Below are positions 1-8,901 of a stretch of 34,675 bases of DNA, one piece after another. The position numbers and the translations under genes are program-made. Within the stretch, counting starts at the first letter, position 1, and each line of letters begins with the position of its first letter. Source of the DNA: Halarchaeoplasma sp046498385 (lineage in GTDB: Archaea; Thermoplasmatota; Thermoplasmata; Halarchaeoplasmatales; Halarchaeoplasmataceae); contig JAWOAU010000020.1 of NCBI GenBank assembly GCA_046498385.1, positions 1-34,675 on the forward strand, given 5' to 3'. Under the pieces are notes generated by a model that was not told the origin of the DNA, searched no databases, and saw only the letters and a program-made list of their open reading frames with translations.

Positions 1-444
1 TACACTCTAACGGTGAACACCGATGGAGACGGTTCTGTAGATGTGGACCCGAACGAAAACGAGTACGACGACGGAACCACCGTAACACTCACAGCGAATC
101 CTGCAAGTGGTTGGGAATTCGTTGAATGGACCGGTGGTGCTTCCGGAACCAACACCGAGACCACTGTTACTATGAATAGCGACAAAACGGTAACCGCCGT
201 GTTCCAAGAGGAAGACGATGACGAAGGTGAACCATCTGATCCGGGCTTCCTTGAAGACTACTGGTGGCTGCTACTTCTGTTGATACTCGTCATAATTGCC
301 GTTGCAATCTTGATGATGCGCGGTAAAAAGGAGGAGCCAGTGCAAGAAGAGCCTGAAGAGAACTTTGAGGAATGGGACAACGAAGAATTTGGTGAGGAAG
401 AGGACTTCTCATCACCTTCCGAAGAACCGACAGAGTTCGAATAG
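1..444 (+). CDS. C-terminal part of a membrane-anchored surface protein with an InlB B-type repeat
   Basis: The reading frame is open from base 1, so the N-terminus lies outside the window. The visible 147 residues begin with one glycine/threonine-rich beta repeat. It includes the pattern 'ANPASGWEFVEWTGG' and ends 'VTAVF', which is typical of the InlB B-repeat (Listeria-Bacteroides repeat) found in bacterial and archaeal surface proteins. An acidic spacer follows, then one transmembrane segment (about residues 88-105, 'WWLLLLLILVIIAVAILMM'), a short basic stop-transfer stretch (RGKK), and a very acidic tail of about 38 residues. I infer an extracytoplasmic protein anchored by its C-terminus with a short acidic cytoplasmic tail. 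Its ligand or role cannot be told from this fragment. A T-rich stretch just downstream could end transcription. The gene faces the radical SAM gene tail to tail. Confidence 0.8.
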   Translation, partial: YTLTVNTDGDGSVDVDPNENEYDDGTTVTLTANPASGWEFVEWTGGASGTNTETTVTMNSDKTVTAVFQEEDDDEGEPSDPGFLEDYWWLLLLLILVIIAVAILMMRGKKEEPVQEEPEENFEEWDNEEFGEEEDFSSPSEEPTEFE

Positions 445-484
445 AACTGGGAAAACAATATTCCAACGGGATCTAACCGATCCC

Positions 485-501
485 CTTTTCTTTCTTTTTT
501 T
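485..501 (+). terminator. T-rich transcription end between two convergent genes
   Basis: A stretch of almost only T and C, ending in seven consecutive T (about 495-501), lies 40 bases after the stop of the surface protein gene and before the stop of the convergent radical SAM gene. Archaeal RNA polymerase commonly terminates at oligo-T without a hairpin, so I read this as a probable terminator for the plus-strand gene. Confidence 0.5.
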
Positions 502-537
502 AAAAATCAAAACTTACCGAGCAGGCTGTACTACCCT

Positions 538-1605
538 CTATCTCTCCAAAGGCCAGCGTTCAACTTCCAAACGGTCCGCGGTAGGATATTCTTCGATTCC
601 AAAGCAATCATAAGGTAAGAGATGATGTATTTGTTCAAGGATTTCAAGACATATCTCAACACGTTCTTTAGTATCGTCGTACCACACCATTTTCGAAGGT
701 ACGGCGTACTCTTTTTTTAGCAAGGACACGATCTTTCTGGGTTCATCGCACAGTATGATTCCCCTGATAAGAAGTCCTTCGTCGGTGATTATATCACCTT
801 TTTTAGCGGTATTCCTGCATCTCCTTTTGATACGATTGCGGAGTTGTACTGCATCTTTAAAAGATGAGGTGCAAAAGTGGATGGGAATATCTAAGCCAAG
901 TTCTAGCAGAGGTGCTGCCGCTTCGCCGCTCCCTATGACCGCACTTGAACCCGATCCAGCCTGCCGTAAACCCCGATTGGTAAGTGCTTTCCAATTAGTG
1001 GATGAGAACTCGAGTTCATTGAGGTTAATAAAATCTATATATGGACCAAGTTCCTGTATCAAATGTTTTAATTGATCTTGCATACCAGGGATGGACGGTA
1101 CCTCTAGCCCAACATCCATGTTGTAATCCCGCAGCTCAAGCATTAACGGAAGAAATTCTGTGTTCTCAATGTTTTTCCAGATATCAAAGGGAGGGTGAAA
1201 TCTAATCTCGTCTAGACCTTCTTCCTCCATAATTCTTATTCTATCGAGTTCGGTAGTAGAAGTGTAAAGGTGTATATGGTGACCTTCTCCGAACTCACTT
1301 TTCAGAAGGGCTATGTATCTTGGGGTTAAAGTTGAAATGAGAGGATCGCCTCCGGTCATACCCGTGCCTTCTGCATCGATACTCTTCGCCTCTGCTATGA
1401 TATCTTCGTCATTCATCACCCTGCGTTCGTTTGCGAATGTTACATTCCTTCCTTTTTTTTCCTGGGACAAGGGGCAGTACCAGCATCTTTCAGAACATCT
1501 ACCGGTGACCATGAGGACCATTTTTGCACCTTTGCCGCAGTGTATGCACCCCCTAGGTAATTTACCGGTATAAGCGGACCCGCATGATAATTTTTTTGTT
1601 TTCAC
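538..1605 (-). CDS. Radical SAM protein, COG2108-like (pyruvate formate-lyase activating enzyme relative)
   Basis: The 355-residue protein has a radical SAM cluster motif C37-x3-C41-x2-C44 ('TGRCSERCWYCPLS') followed by 'GMTGGDPL' (about 83-90), which matches the SAM-binding GGE-type motif with D in place of E. Ahead of it lie three further cysteines (C8, C20, C23 in 'GCIHCGKGAKM') that could hold a zinc or a second Fe-S cluster. This layout, with the order cysteine pair, then 'VTGRC..RCWYCPL', fits the archaeal COG2108 family of PFL-activase-like proteins, whose substrate is unknown to me. The ATG at 1605 gives a compact N-terminus, and no earlier start looks better. The gene is monocistronic on the minus strand, convergent with the surface protein gene and divergent from the Alba gene. 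Family assignment is fairly firm; function is not. Confidence 0.8.
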   Translation of the reverse strand: MKTKKLSCGSAYTGKLPRGCIHCGKGAKMVLMVTGRCSERCWYCPLSQEKKGRNVTFANERRVMNDEDIIAEAKSIDAEGTGMTGGDPLISTLTPRYIALLKSEFGEGHHIHLYTSTTELDRIRIMEEEGLDEIRFHPPFDIWKNIENTEFLPLMLELRDYNMDVGLEVPSIPGMQDQLKHLIQELGPYIDFINLNELEFSSTNWKALTNRGLRQAGSGSSAVIGSGEAAAPLLELGLDIPIHFCTSSFKDAVQLRNRIKRRCRNTAKKGDIITDEGLLIRGIILCDEPRKIVSLLKKEYAVPSKMVWYDDTKERVEICLEILEQIHHLLPYDCFGIEEYPTADRLEVERWPLER

Positions 1606-1737
1606 GGATTAAAGAGGTAAACATCAGGTACTTAAGCCTTTACTCGGCTAAAGTTAAATGCGTTCCTTTTTCAGACCAAAAGATATTATAGTCGAATGTA
1701 GGTATATCCTTTAAAATGCACAATATGGGTGTTAACA

Positions 1738-2019
1738 ATGACAGATGATAATACGGTGTATATCGGAAGGAAAGAAACTATGGCTTATGTACTTGCGGTA
1801 GTAACCCTTTTCAATAAGGGTACCCAAAATGTGGTTATCAAAGCCAGAGGACGATCTATCAGCAAAGCCGTTGACGTGGCAGAGATAACTAAAAATCGCT
1901 TTATAGAGAAAGCGACAATCTCTGACATCGTAACGGATACCGAAAAGATAGACGAAAAAGATAGTGACCGTACGGTCAATGTATCCTCTATAGAAATAAC
2001 AATGGATCTTAAGGAATAG
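1738..2019 (+). CDS. albA: Alba-family DNA/RNA-binding chromatin protein
   Basis: This 93-residue protein shows the Alba fold pattern: 'YIGRKETMAYVLAVVTLFNKG' near the N-terminus, the nucleic-acid-binding loop 'VVIKARGRSISKAVDVAEI' in the middle, and a C-terminal beta strand ('VNVSSIEITMDL'). Alba proteins are abundant, small, basic dimers that coat archaeal DNA and also bind RNA. This copy has a rather acidic third quarter. I chose the ATG at 1738, preceded by a GGGTG ribosome-binding-like sequence at 1728-1732; a GTG three codons upstream (1729) is possible. AT-rich TATA-like sequence lies at about 1703-1717. The gene stands alone, divergent from the radical SAM gene and convergent with the aminopeptidase gene. 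No histone gene is seen in the window. Confidence 0.9.
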   Translation: MTDDNTVYIGRKETMAYVLAVVTLFNKGTQNVVIKARGRSISKAVDVAEITKNRFIEKATISDIVTDTEKIDEKDSDRTVNVSSIEITMDLKE

Positions 2020-2060
2020 AGTTGATACACGCTCTTGTGTTTATCTACTTTTGAGTGAGC

Positions 2061-3137
2061 TTAGGCCTTTTTCTCCCAAAAAAAAGTCCCTTCTTCCATG
2101 ACCGTATCCCCATCGAAAGCCATCTTACCTTCTTTCATATTCTTTATGATATCTATATGGACAGCACTCACATTACCTTCCAGTCCCTCACCCACTGAGA
2201 TCGGTACCGCATATCCTAGAGCCAGATGTATGGTATCACCCATCTTTTCATCGAACAGCATATTCCGAGTGAATCGGTTGATATCCCTGTTGGTGCCTAT
2301 GCCGAGTTCGCCTAATCTACGAGACCCCTCGTCGGTATCCAATATGCTGGTCAGCAGTTCCTCATGAGTTTCTGAGGAGTGATCTACCACCTCACCACCT
2401 TCGAATTCAAGCCGTACGCCGTGTATCTCTCTACCCGACTGCACAACCGGTAGGTCGAAGTACACCTTTCCCTCCGTACTCTCCGGTATAGGTGCAACAT
2501 AGACCTCTCCGCTGGGAAGGTTGCGCTTGCCGTCTGAATTTACTGGATTCATTCCTTTGACGCTCAAATACAATTCGGTATCCGGTCCTTCTATGCAAAC
2601 CTCGTCAGTGTCCGAAAGTTTTTCTCGTAAGAGCTCCTGCATATCATGTACTTCCTGCCAATCCCTAATTATGCTGTTATAAACAAAATTTTTATAATCC
2701 TCCAAGGACATACCAGCAAACTGTGCCTGAGAGGGTGTAGGGAATTGGGTAAGGCATACTCTCATATTCGCCAAAAGGTTCATCAAAGGTTGGTTAGCCC
2801 TTGCGAATGAAGAAAGAATGTCACCAGGTACTTCCGCCATGGATGAAAGGTTGTCGTCGCCGATTATGGAGATGAAAGCGTCCGAGGCTTCAACGAGTGA
2901 AACCAAATGTTCGGGTGTTTCAAATCCCTCTCCATGCTCTAGCATGTATGTACGGTTTGTCTCGTTTGAATTCATTATCGTAACCGGTTTTGCTTTCCTA
3001 GCGCCCAGTTCCTTGTAAAGGGCTAAAACCAGTTCGTAAGCCGAAGGGTGTGCCCGTATGATGACCTTATCCCCTTCTTTTATGTCCGTGCTCCAATCAC
3101 AAAGGATCTGAGCGTGTTTTTTGATCCTATCGTCCAT
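2061..3137 (-). CDS. Aminopeptidase, M29 (aminopeptidase T) family
   Basis: The 358-residue protein matches the thermophilic metallo-aminopeptidase family M29 (COG2309) in length and in order of features. These are an N-terminal domain starting 'DRIKKHAQILCDWSTDIKEGDKV', a central 'YVAPIPESTEGKVYFD' region, 'HGVRLEFEGGEVVD' carrying a metal-ligand glutamate, 'LGIGTNRDINRFTRNMLFDEKMGDTIHLALG' and a C-terminal 'VHIDIIKNM' with the His-x-Asp ligand pair. These enzymes remove N-terminal residues from peptides in the cytoplasm using a two-metal centre. The start at 3137 follows a purine-rich GAGATGA. A TATA-like box (ATAATTATAAAT on the minus strand, about 3178-3190) lies upstream. The gene is divergent from the AttH/CrtC-like gene and convergent with Alba. 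Confidence 0.88.
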   Translation of the reverse strand: MDDRIKKHAQILCDWSTDIKEGDKVIIRAHPSAYELVLALYKELGARKAKPVTIMNSNETNRTYMLEHGEGFETPEHLVSLVEASDAFISIIGDDNLSSMAEVPGDILSSFARANQPLMNLLANMRVCLTQFPTPSQAQFAGMSLEDYKNFVYNSIIRDWQEVHDMQELLREKLSDTDEVCIEGPDTELYLSVKGMNPVNSDGKRNLPSGEVYVAPIPESTEGKVYFDLPVVQSGREIHGVRLEFEGGEVVDHSSETHEELLTSILDTDEGSRRLGELGIGTNRDINRFTRNMLFDEKMGDTIHLALGYAVPISVGEGLEGNVSAVHIDIIKNMKEGKMAFDGDTVMEEGTFFWEKKA

Positions 3138-3292
3138 ATTATCATCTCTTCTTATGAAAAAACTATAACGTGTGATGATTTATAATTATCGTAAAGAGGA
3201 TGCTTTTAAATATATAACTTATTGATGGATCCTAGCACGGCAGTTAAGATCTTCCATAATGCTTTTAACCGACGCCCATGTAAGGTCTCTAA

Positions 3293-4393
3293 ATGTCACC
3301 CGATTCTCAAGATTACAGCAGTCCTTGGTCTCTGAAGTTTGATAACTTACTGCCCGGTTATTCATGGTACTGGTGGTGGTGGATTTTCTTTATAAAGAAT
3401 CCTAAGGACCCGGAAAGACCCAAACAGTTGATGATGTTATGGTCCACCAAATACACCGATGATATATTGATACATGACAAACGCTGGTCTGTTAGGAAGT
3501 TACCAGCATGGGAGGACAATGTGCTGAGTTTCAGTGCCTTTGTAGCTGCTTGGTGGTACGATGGAGAAAAAATGCACGACCCCATACTTCTTGATGAAAT
3601 GGACATCGAAATTACAAAGGAAAATGGAAAAGGAGAGCTGCTTCCGAAAAAACCAGGAATCGACTATAGGTTTTTTGGATCCCCTGAGAAATACTATGTC
3701 AATATAATCGATGACAAAAATGACTTCAGGATGGAAATATTTCCATGGAGTGATTATCTCTCCCGGCACCGGTTCAAAGATAATCATTACACAAAAAAGT
3801 ACAGCTATAACATAATGAAGATGTATGGTATGAAAGTCAGGGGAAGGGTATACGGAGAGCAAGTTACGGGTAGTGCATACTTTCAGAGGGTAAACGTAAA
3901 TGCCCCGGTTACTCCTTGGTACTGGGGGTTAGTGCACTGTGACACCGGTAGTTACATCCATTATTTTATCCCCTTTATCGGCCCGCAGATGTTTCGAACT
4001 AAAAAAGAGCAAAGCTCAATATTTGATTTTGGAGATATCCCCGTATCCCGCTCTCTTCTATTTTATCGTAAAGAAGATAAGACGGAATATCGCTTCAAAT
4101 CAAAGAACGTAAAGGTGGATCATCATTTCAAAAATGATTTGCCTGTGTTTATTATAGAGGGGGAAGACGACGAACACCGCATACGTATCGAACTCACAGC
4201 ACATTCCAGAGCATGTCAGAGACTGGAGGAGAAGCCTAAGTTCTGGATTAAGTCCATATTGTTTTACAATGAATATCCCGCTACCCTAACGGATTTTTAT
4301 TTTGAAAAAAAAGACGGGAGTTTAGTAGTACGAAAAAAGGACCTTGGAAATACCTATGCTAACTTTGAGCACAGTTGGGGAAAGATGCTCTGA
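3293..4393 (+). CDS. AttH/CrtC-like (lipocalin-type) protein, tentative
   Basis: The 366-residue protein is rich in aromatic residues and has no signal peptide or clear membrane segment. A tryptophan run at 27-30 precedes 'IFFIKNP' but is too short to be sure of a membrane helix. The stretch 'GSAYFQRV' (193-200), 'PWYWGLVH' (208-215) and 'YFIPFIGP' (224-231) resembles the core of AttH-like and hydroxyneurosporene synthase (CrtC)-like proteins, which fold as two lipocalin-like barrels. Some of them hydrate carotenoid double bonds; others are uncharacterised. No carotenoid gene lies nearby, so I would not assign a reaction. The ATG at 3293 sits about 25-30 bases after a TATA-like GCTTTTAACC (about 3261-3270), which fits a leaderless message. 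Its stop lies 46 bases before the chosen gatD start. Confidence 0.5.
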   Translation: MSPDSQDYSSPWSLKFDNLLPGYSWYWWWWIFFIKNPKDPERPKQLMMLWSTKYTDDILIHDKRWSVRKLPAWEDNVLSFSAFVAAWWYDGEKMHDPILLDEMDIEITKENGKGELLPKKPGIDYRFFGSPEKYYVNIIDDKNDFRMEIFPWSDYLSRHRFKDNHYTKKYSYNIMKMYGMKVRGRVYGEQVTGSAYFQRVNVNAPVTPWYWGLVHCDTGSYIHYFIPFIGPQMFRTKKEQSSIFDFGDIPVSRSLLFYRKEDKTEYRFKSKNVKVDHHFKNDLPVFIIEGEDDEHRIRIELTAHSRACQRLEEKPKFWIKSILFYNEYPATLTDFYFEKKDGSLVVRKKDLGNTYANFEHSWGKML

Positions 4394-4404
4394 TGCACAA
4401 ATAA

Positions 4405-4412
4405 TTTTTAAA
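4405..4412 (+). promoter_or_regulatory. TATA box of the gatD operon
   Basis: TTTTTAAA is centred about 31 bases before the gatD ATG at 4440. With the usual archaeal spacing the message would begin only a few bases before the ATG, which supports that start over the longer in-frame ATG at 4344 inside the upstream gene. Confidence 0.6.
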
Positions 4413-4439
4413 CCCCTCCGAGTATCCCATGTCGATATC

Positions 4440-5690
4440 ATGAGAGAGGTTCTGCTGACGGATATATCCGTGGGAGATAGGATTAGAATCGAGAAGGACG
4501 GACGCGATTATACAGGCATACTCATGCCTTCTCATCGTTTTAGCGGGGATGACACTATCACATTAAAGCTGGATAACGGCTATAACATCGCCCTCCGAGT
4601 TACACCTGAAGATGATGTACTGCTGCTTGAAAGTGGAGATAAGAAAGAAGATAAAAACATGGATTTACCGGATATCCGGGAAGGCCTACCTCACATTTCG
4701 ATACTGGCAACAGGGGGTACCATCGCCAGCTACGTGGACTATAACACTGGTGCGGTCCACCCCGCACAGACTGCCGAAGAGATGATATATTCCAACCCCG
4801 AACTAGCTGAAAGATGTTATCCGTCTGTAAAGATCCTCTTCAGTAAATTGAGTGAAGACATCGAGCCAGAGAACTGGACGACCATAGCTGATAAAGTCAT
4901 AGAAGAGTTTCGTTCCGGTGCCGAAGGGGTTGTGATCGCCCATGGGACCGATACGTTGGGATACACTTCCGCCGCACTTTCTTTTCTATTGAAGGATCTG
5001 CCGGGACCGGTGGTATTGGTGGGTTCACAGCGTTCCAGCGACCGGCCGTCCAGTGACGCAAGCTTAAATCTATTGGCGGCGGTTGATGTGGCTAAAGAGG
5101 ATTTATCCGGAGTGTACGTGGTTATGCATGAGAACTTAAACGACGATAGGTGTTCGATACATCTCGGTACCAAGGTGCGTAAGATGCACACCAGCAGACG
5201 GGATGCATTTCGATCCGTAAATACAGAACCGGTTGGATGGGTAGATCCCGAGGAGGAGAAAGTAGAGTTAAAAGATGTTCCGAGAAGAAACAATCGAACA
5301 CCCAAGAGGACTGGAGATATAAACGAGGATGTCAGCACGTTATACGTGTATCCTGGGGTAGATGAGAGTCGGCTCCATGCAGAGGCCGACGGTTTGGTGT
5401 TGATAGGTACTGGTCTCGGTCATGTGCCCACTAAATTGATACCGTCCATCAAAAAGCTAGTCGACGACGACATACCCGTAGTGATCGCAAGTCAGTGCTT
5501 ATACGGTACGGTGAACTGCAACGTTTACTCCAGCGGACGTATACTGGCCGATACCGGAGTCATATCCGGTGATGATATGCTACCTGAAACCGCGCTGGTC
5601 AAACTTATGTGGGCCCTTACTTTAAACGAAGATGTCCGGGACACCATGGGTAAAAACATAGCCGGCGAGTTTGCAGAGCGGAGGTGGTGA
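4440..5690 (+). CDS. gatD: Glutamyl-tRNA(Gln) amidotransferase subunit D
   Basis: This 416-residue protein is the asparaginase-like subunit of the archaeal GatDE complex. The complex converts mischarged Glu-tRNA(Gln) to Gln-tRNA(Gln); GatD releases ammonia from an amide donor. Residues 1-70 form the small GatD-specific N-terminal barrel ('VGDRIRIEKDGRDYTG'). The asparaginase domain follows, with the catalytic threonine motifs 'TGGTIAS' at 91-97 and 'HGTD' at 168-171. The C-terminal 'IPVVIASQCLYGTVNCNVYSSGR' part matches the second asparaginase subdomain. I reject the upstream ATG at 4344 because the extra 32 residues overlap the preceding gene and a TATA box sits just before 4440. gatE begins 3 bases after the stop, with a GGAGGTGGTGA ribosome site inside the end of gatD, so the two are co-expressed. 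Confidence 0.97.
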   Translation: MREVLLTDISVGDRIRIEKDGRDYTGILMPSHRFSGDDTITLKLDNGYNIALRVTPEDDVLLLESGDKKEDKNMDLPDIREGLPHISILATGGTIASYVDYNTGAVHPAQTAEEMIYSNPELAERCYPSVKILFSKLSEDIEPENWTTIADKVIEEFRSGAEGVVIAHGTDTLGYTSAALSFLLKDLPGPVVLVGSQRSSDRPSSDASLNLLAAVDVAKEDLSGVYVVMHENLNDDRCSIHLGTKVRKMHTSRRDAFRSVNTEPVGWVDPEEEKVELKDVPRRNNRTPKRTGDINEDVSTLYVYPGVDESRLHAEADGLVLIGTGLGHVPTKLIPSIKKLVDDDIPVVIASQCLYGTVNCNVYSSGRILADTGVISGDDMLPETALVKLMWALTLNEDVRDTMGKNIAGEFAERRW

Positions 5691-5693
5691 GCA

Positions 5694-7562
5694 ATGGATG
5701 GTATCGACTATGAAGAACTGGGACTTAAGGTTGGCCTTGAGATACACCAGCAGCTGGATACAAAAAAGTTATTCTGCAGATGCCCCTCCGAGATGGTTGA
5801 AGATACCGGTCCGGAATTGTTACGATATCTCAGACCTACCGCCAGCGAGTTGGGAGAGGTTGACAGGGCTGCGCTCATGGAAGCTCGTAAAGGGCTGCGC
5901 TTTAGGTATCAATGTCCCAGGGGATCGACATGCTTGGTGGAGATGGACGAGGAACCCCCTCAAGGCCCGGACCTTCAAGCTATGGAGCTGGCCCTTAAGA
6001 TATCGAAGATGGTCAATGCAATCGTGGTGGACGAAGTACATTTTATGCGGAAGATAGTGATCGACGGATCGAATACAACCGGTTTTCAAAGGACCGGCCT
6101 GGTGGCGATGGACGGCGAGTTGATCATCGACGGAAAGCGCATAGGTATCTCCCCTATCTGTCTTGAGGAAGATGCCGGTAGAAAGGTGGAATCTAAAGGT
6201 AAGGAGAAGACATATCGACTTGATAGGTTGGGTATACCCCTTATCGAACTGGCCACGGGTCCGGATATATCTTCCCCGGAGGAGGCAAAGTACGTGGCCC
6301 AGTACATCGGCGGATTGCTTCGGGCTACTAGGAGTGTAAAAAGGGGGATAGGGACCATACGTGAAGATGTTAACATATCGATCGCCGAAGGTTCCCGGGT
6401 GGAGATAAAGGGAGTTCAAGAACTAAAGATGCTGCCCACTTATATAGAGAATGAGGTGGAACGGCAGCTGATGCTGATCCGTACAAAGGAGTTATTGAAT
6501 GATAGGGAAGCCGCCGTTTTGGATAAGATATACGACCTTTCCGATTTATTTAAAGAATGTTCTAGTAAGATAGTTAAATCCGCTTTGAAGCGTGGAAAGG
6601 GGATATATGGTATTAAACTGAAAGGATTTGAAGGAACTTTGCGCGGGGAGGATGGAAAGGCAATGCTGGGACCCGAACTTGCGGCGTATGCAAGAACCGC
6701 CGGTGTTGGAGGGATATTCCACAGTGACGAACTTCCTGCTTACGGTATAGATACTCGGGAGTGCGAGGCGGTGGCGGTCGAGCTTGATATAAAAGAGGAT
6801 GACGCTTTCGCCCTGGTCGTGGACGAAAAAGAGCTGGCAAAAGAAGCCCTGGAACAAGTTTGTGTACGGGCGCAGATGGCAATGGAGGGAGTTCCTGAGG
6901 AAACTAGAAATGCCGTGGAAGACGGAAGCACGGTCTTTCTCCGCCCCATCTCAGGCAGGGCCCGTATGTATCCGGAGACGGACATATCCCCTTATCCTGT
7001 TAGTGCTAAAGTGCTGGAAGAACTTGAGATCCCGGAGACCCCTGAAGAAATGATCCAGCGATTTGACGATGAGTACGGATTGAACAGACAACAGAGCTCA
7101 CAACTCTTCAGAAAGGGCTATGACCTTTTGTTCGAAGAGCTGATGGAAGAAGGTATCGATGCGTCCATCGCCTCCAATACGTTTTTACATATTTATCCCG
7201 AGTTGCTAAAAGAAGGATATGGACCGGACGACCTGAGCGAATCCGTACTGAAGGATGTTTTGACCCGTGTTAAAAGCGGTGAGTTCGCCAAAGAAGGTAT
7301 ATCCAGCGTATTGATGCTGGTCCTGGAAGGCAATACCGTTGATGAGGCGGTTTCCAAGGCCGGTTTAGAGGGGGTGGATGAAGATGATGTCAGGGCCGTG
7401 ATACGAGAGATATTAAAGGAGAGGGAGGAGTTTGTACGAGAGCGTGGGCTAGGAGCAATGGGGCCGCTGATGGGTGTTGTTATGAGGGAATTTCGTGGAA
7501 AGGTCGACGGAAAAAAACTGAGTAACATCCTTAAGGATGAGATAGAGAAGTGGTGTAGTTAA
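5694..7562 (+). CDS. gatE: Glutamyl-tRNA(Gln) amidotransferase subunit E
   Basis: The 622-residue protein is GatE, the tRNA-binding and kinase subunit that activates the Glu of Glu-tRNA(Gln) before GatD-supplied ammonia attacks it. The start 'YEELGLKVGLEIHQQLDTKKLFCRCPS' is the GatB/GatE cradle signature. 'GIPLIELATGPDISSPEEA' and 'GIGTIREDVNISI' are further cradle motifs. The central segment of roughly 300-420 ('MLGPELAAYARTAGVGGIFHSDELPAYGI') is the AspRS-like GAD insert that separates GatE from bacterial GatB. The C-terminal 100 residues fit the helical and YqeY-like tail. A strong GGAGGTGGTGA precedes the ATG by a few bases. Presence of GatDE implies that Gln-tRNA is made indirectly. The HEAT repeat gene starts 1 base after the stop. 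Confidence 0.97.
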   Translation: MDGIDYEELGLKVGLEIHQQLDTKKLFCRCPSEMVEDTGPELLRYLRPTASELGEVDRAALMEARKGLRFRYQCPRGSTCLVEMDEEPPQGPDLQAMELALKISKMVNAIVVDEVHFMRKIVIDGSNTTGFQRTGLVAMDGELIIDGKRIGISPICLEEDAGRKVESKGKEKTYRLDRLGIPLIELATGPDISSPEEAKYVAQYIGGLLRATRSVKRGIGTIREDVNISIAEGSRVEIKGVQELKMLPTYIENEVERQLMLIRTKELLNDREAAVLDKIYDLSDLFKECSSKIVKSALKRGKGIYGIKLKGFEGTLRGEDGKAMLGPELAAYARTAGVGGIFHSDELPAYGIDTRECEAVAVELDIKEDDAFALVVDEKELAKEALEQVCVRAQMAMEGVPEETRNAVEDGSTVFLRPISGRARMYPETDISPYPVSAKVLEELEIPETPEEMIQRFDDEYGLNRQQSSQLFRKGYDLLFEELMEEGIDASIASNTFLHIYPELLKEGYGPDDLSESVLKDVLTRVKSGEFAKEGISSVLMLVLEGNTVDEAVSKAGLEGVDEDDVRAVIREILKEREEFVRERGLGAMGPLMGVVMREFRGKVDGKKLSNILKDEIEKWCS

Positions 7563-7563
7563 T

Positions 7564-8874
7564 ATGGAAAAACTGTTAAAGGGGCTTCAGGAAGATAACT
7601 CGGAAGATCGAGCGGAGTGTGCAAGAAAACTCGGAATGAAGGGAAACCGGGAAGCGGTTCCCCATCTGATACATGCGTTAAAGGACGAGGAACCCTTGGT
7701 ACGAGCAAATGCGGCACTGGCTTTGGGACACCTTCCCGAGTCGAAAAAAACCGTCAAAGCGTTGATAACTTTGCTAGAGGACGAAGAATGGGTAGTGCGT
7801 CACGATGCCGCTATTGCTTTGGGTGAACTAGGGGTGGATGAAGGCACGAAGCCCCTGATAAAGCTCCTTGATGATCCTGTGCTGGATGTACGCAAAAAGA
7901 CGATAAATGCTTTGGGAAAGATCGGAAGTGATGAAGGTATAAAAGAGCTGGAGACCCACGTGGATGATTTAGAAGTTCTTGATGAAATGGTTGAGGCATT
8001 TTCCCTTAACAGCCACAATAAAAGTTTGATAAAGTTATACGAGATGGGGACCGATGATATCCGGATAAAGGCCATTGCGGGCATAGATGCTGCACCAAAG
8101 TACGTAGACGTACTTGTAAAGGCACTGAAGGATGATTCATGGAGGGTTCGGGAAGAGGCGGCAAGGTCTCTCCGAGGGTTCTCTACAAAAAAAGTGCTAA
8201 AAGCACTCAGCTCCAGATTAAAGGACGACAACCCCCATGTTATAATAGAGGCACTTCGTTCGCTGGTCGAAGCCGGTGACAGCGAAGTTATATCTTTACT
8301 GGAGGGTATCAAGGATCACCCCGAACCTTCGATAAGAGAAGAGTGGGGGCGCGGGGTTTCAGCTTTAGGTGGAAACTATATGGATTTGATAGAAGCTTTC
8401 GAAGAGGAAGACAATCCCAGAGTTCGGTGGACCTTGGCTGAGTCCATGGGACGGAATCCCGGATGTTTAGACGAGCTGCGAGAAACGTATTCCAAAGCCC
8501 TGGGAGATGAAAAGATATTACTGGCTTGTTCCCTGGCATGGGCAGGCGATAAAACAGGCATGGATGAGGTATTCCAAGCCCTTGAAGACAATCGATGGAA
8601 GGTTAGACAGAAGTCTCTGGAAGCAGTCCGAAATGTTGCTTTTGATACATTAAATAAAAAAGAAAAAAAGGGACTGATAAGAAGAGTTTCTGATCTCCTA
8701 GAGGATCCTGATAAATGGGTCCGGATCGAATCCATAAAGGTATTGCGCGGCATTTCAAAGGAGGTAGAGGAAGACGTATCCCTATCGGAGATGTTGGAGA
8801 AAAGGATGGAAATAGAGGTGGACGAAGATGTTAAACAGGCGTTGAAGGAATCCTTGGATGGGAAAAAAAGTTAA
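7564..8874 (+). CDS. HEAT-repeat protein
   Basis: The 436-residue protein is built almost wholly of HEAT-like helical repeats of about 31 residues. Examples are 'EAVPHLIHALKDEEPLVRANAALALGHL', 'WVVRHDAAIALGEL' and 'LDVRKKTINALGKIGSD'. The repeats are clearest in residues 1-125 and again around 180-270 and 340-400. There is no signal peptide, membrane helix or catalytic motif. Such proteins usually act as scaffolds or bind partner proteins; some relatives attach chromophores, but nothing here suggests that. It starts one base after gatE ends and is followed 27 bases later by a PrsW-like membrane protease, so it is probably co-transcribed with the amidotransferase genes. Fold confidence is high, function unknown. 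Confidence 0.88.
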   Translation: MEKLLKGLQEDNSEDRAECARKLGMKGNREAVPHLIHALKDEEPLVRANAALALGHLPESKKTVKALITLLEDEEWVVRHDAAIALGELGVDEGTKPLIKLLDDPVLDVRKKTINALGKIGSDEGIKELETHVDDLEVLDEMVEAFSLNSHNKSLIKLYEMGTDDIRIKAIAGIDAAPKYVDVLVKALKDDSWRVREEAARSLRGFSTKKVLKALSSRLKDDNPHVIIEALRSLVEAGDSEVISLLEGIKDHPEPSIREEWGRGVSALGGNYMDLIEAFEEEDNPRVRWTLAESMGRNPGCLDELRETYSKALGDEKILLACSLAWAGDKTGMDEVFQALEDNRWKVRQKSLEAVRNVAFDTLNKKEKKGLIRRVSDLLEDPDKWVRIESIKVLRGISKEVEEDVSLSEMLEKRMEIEVDEDVKQALKESLDGKKS

Positions 8875-8901
8875 TATGCCTTCTATCTCTATCTCCATGC
8901 G

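Noticed and set aside
4817..5338. 173-residue minus-strand open frame inside gatD
   Set aside because: It is Ser/Thr-rich low-complexity translation antisense to a well-conserved gene, without start signals.
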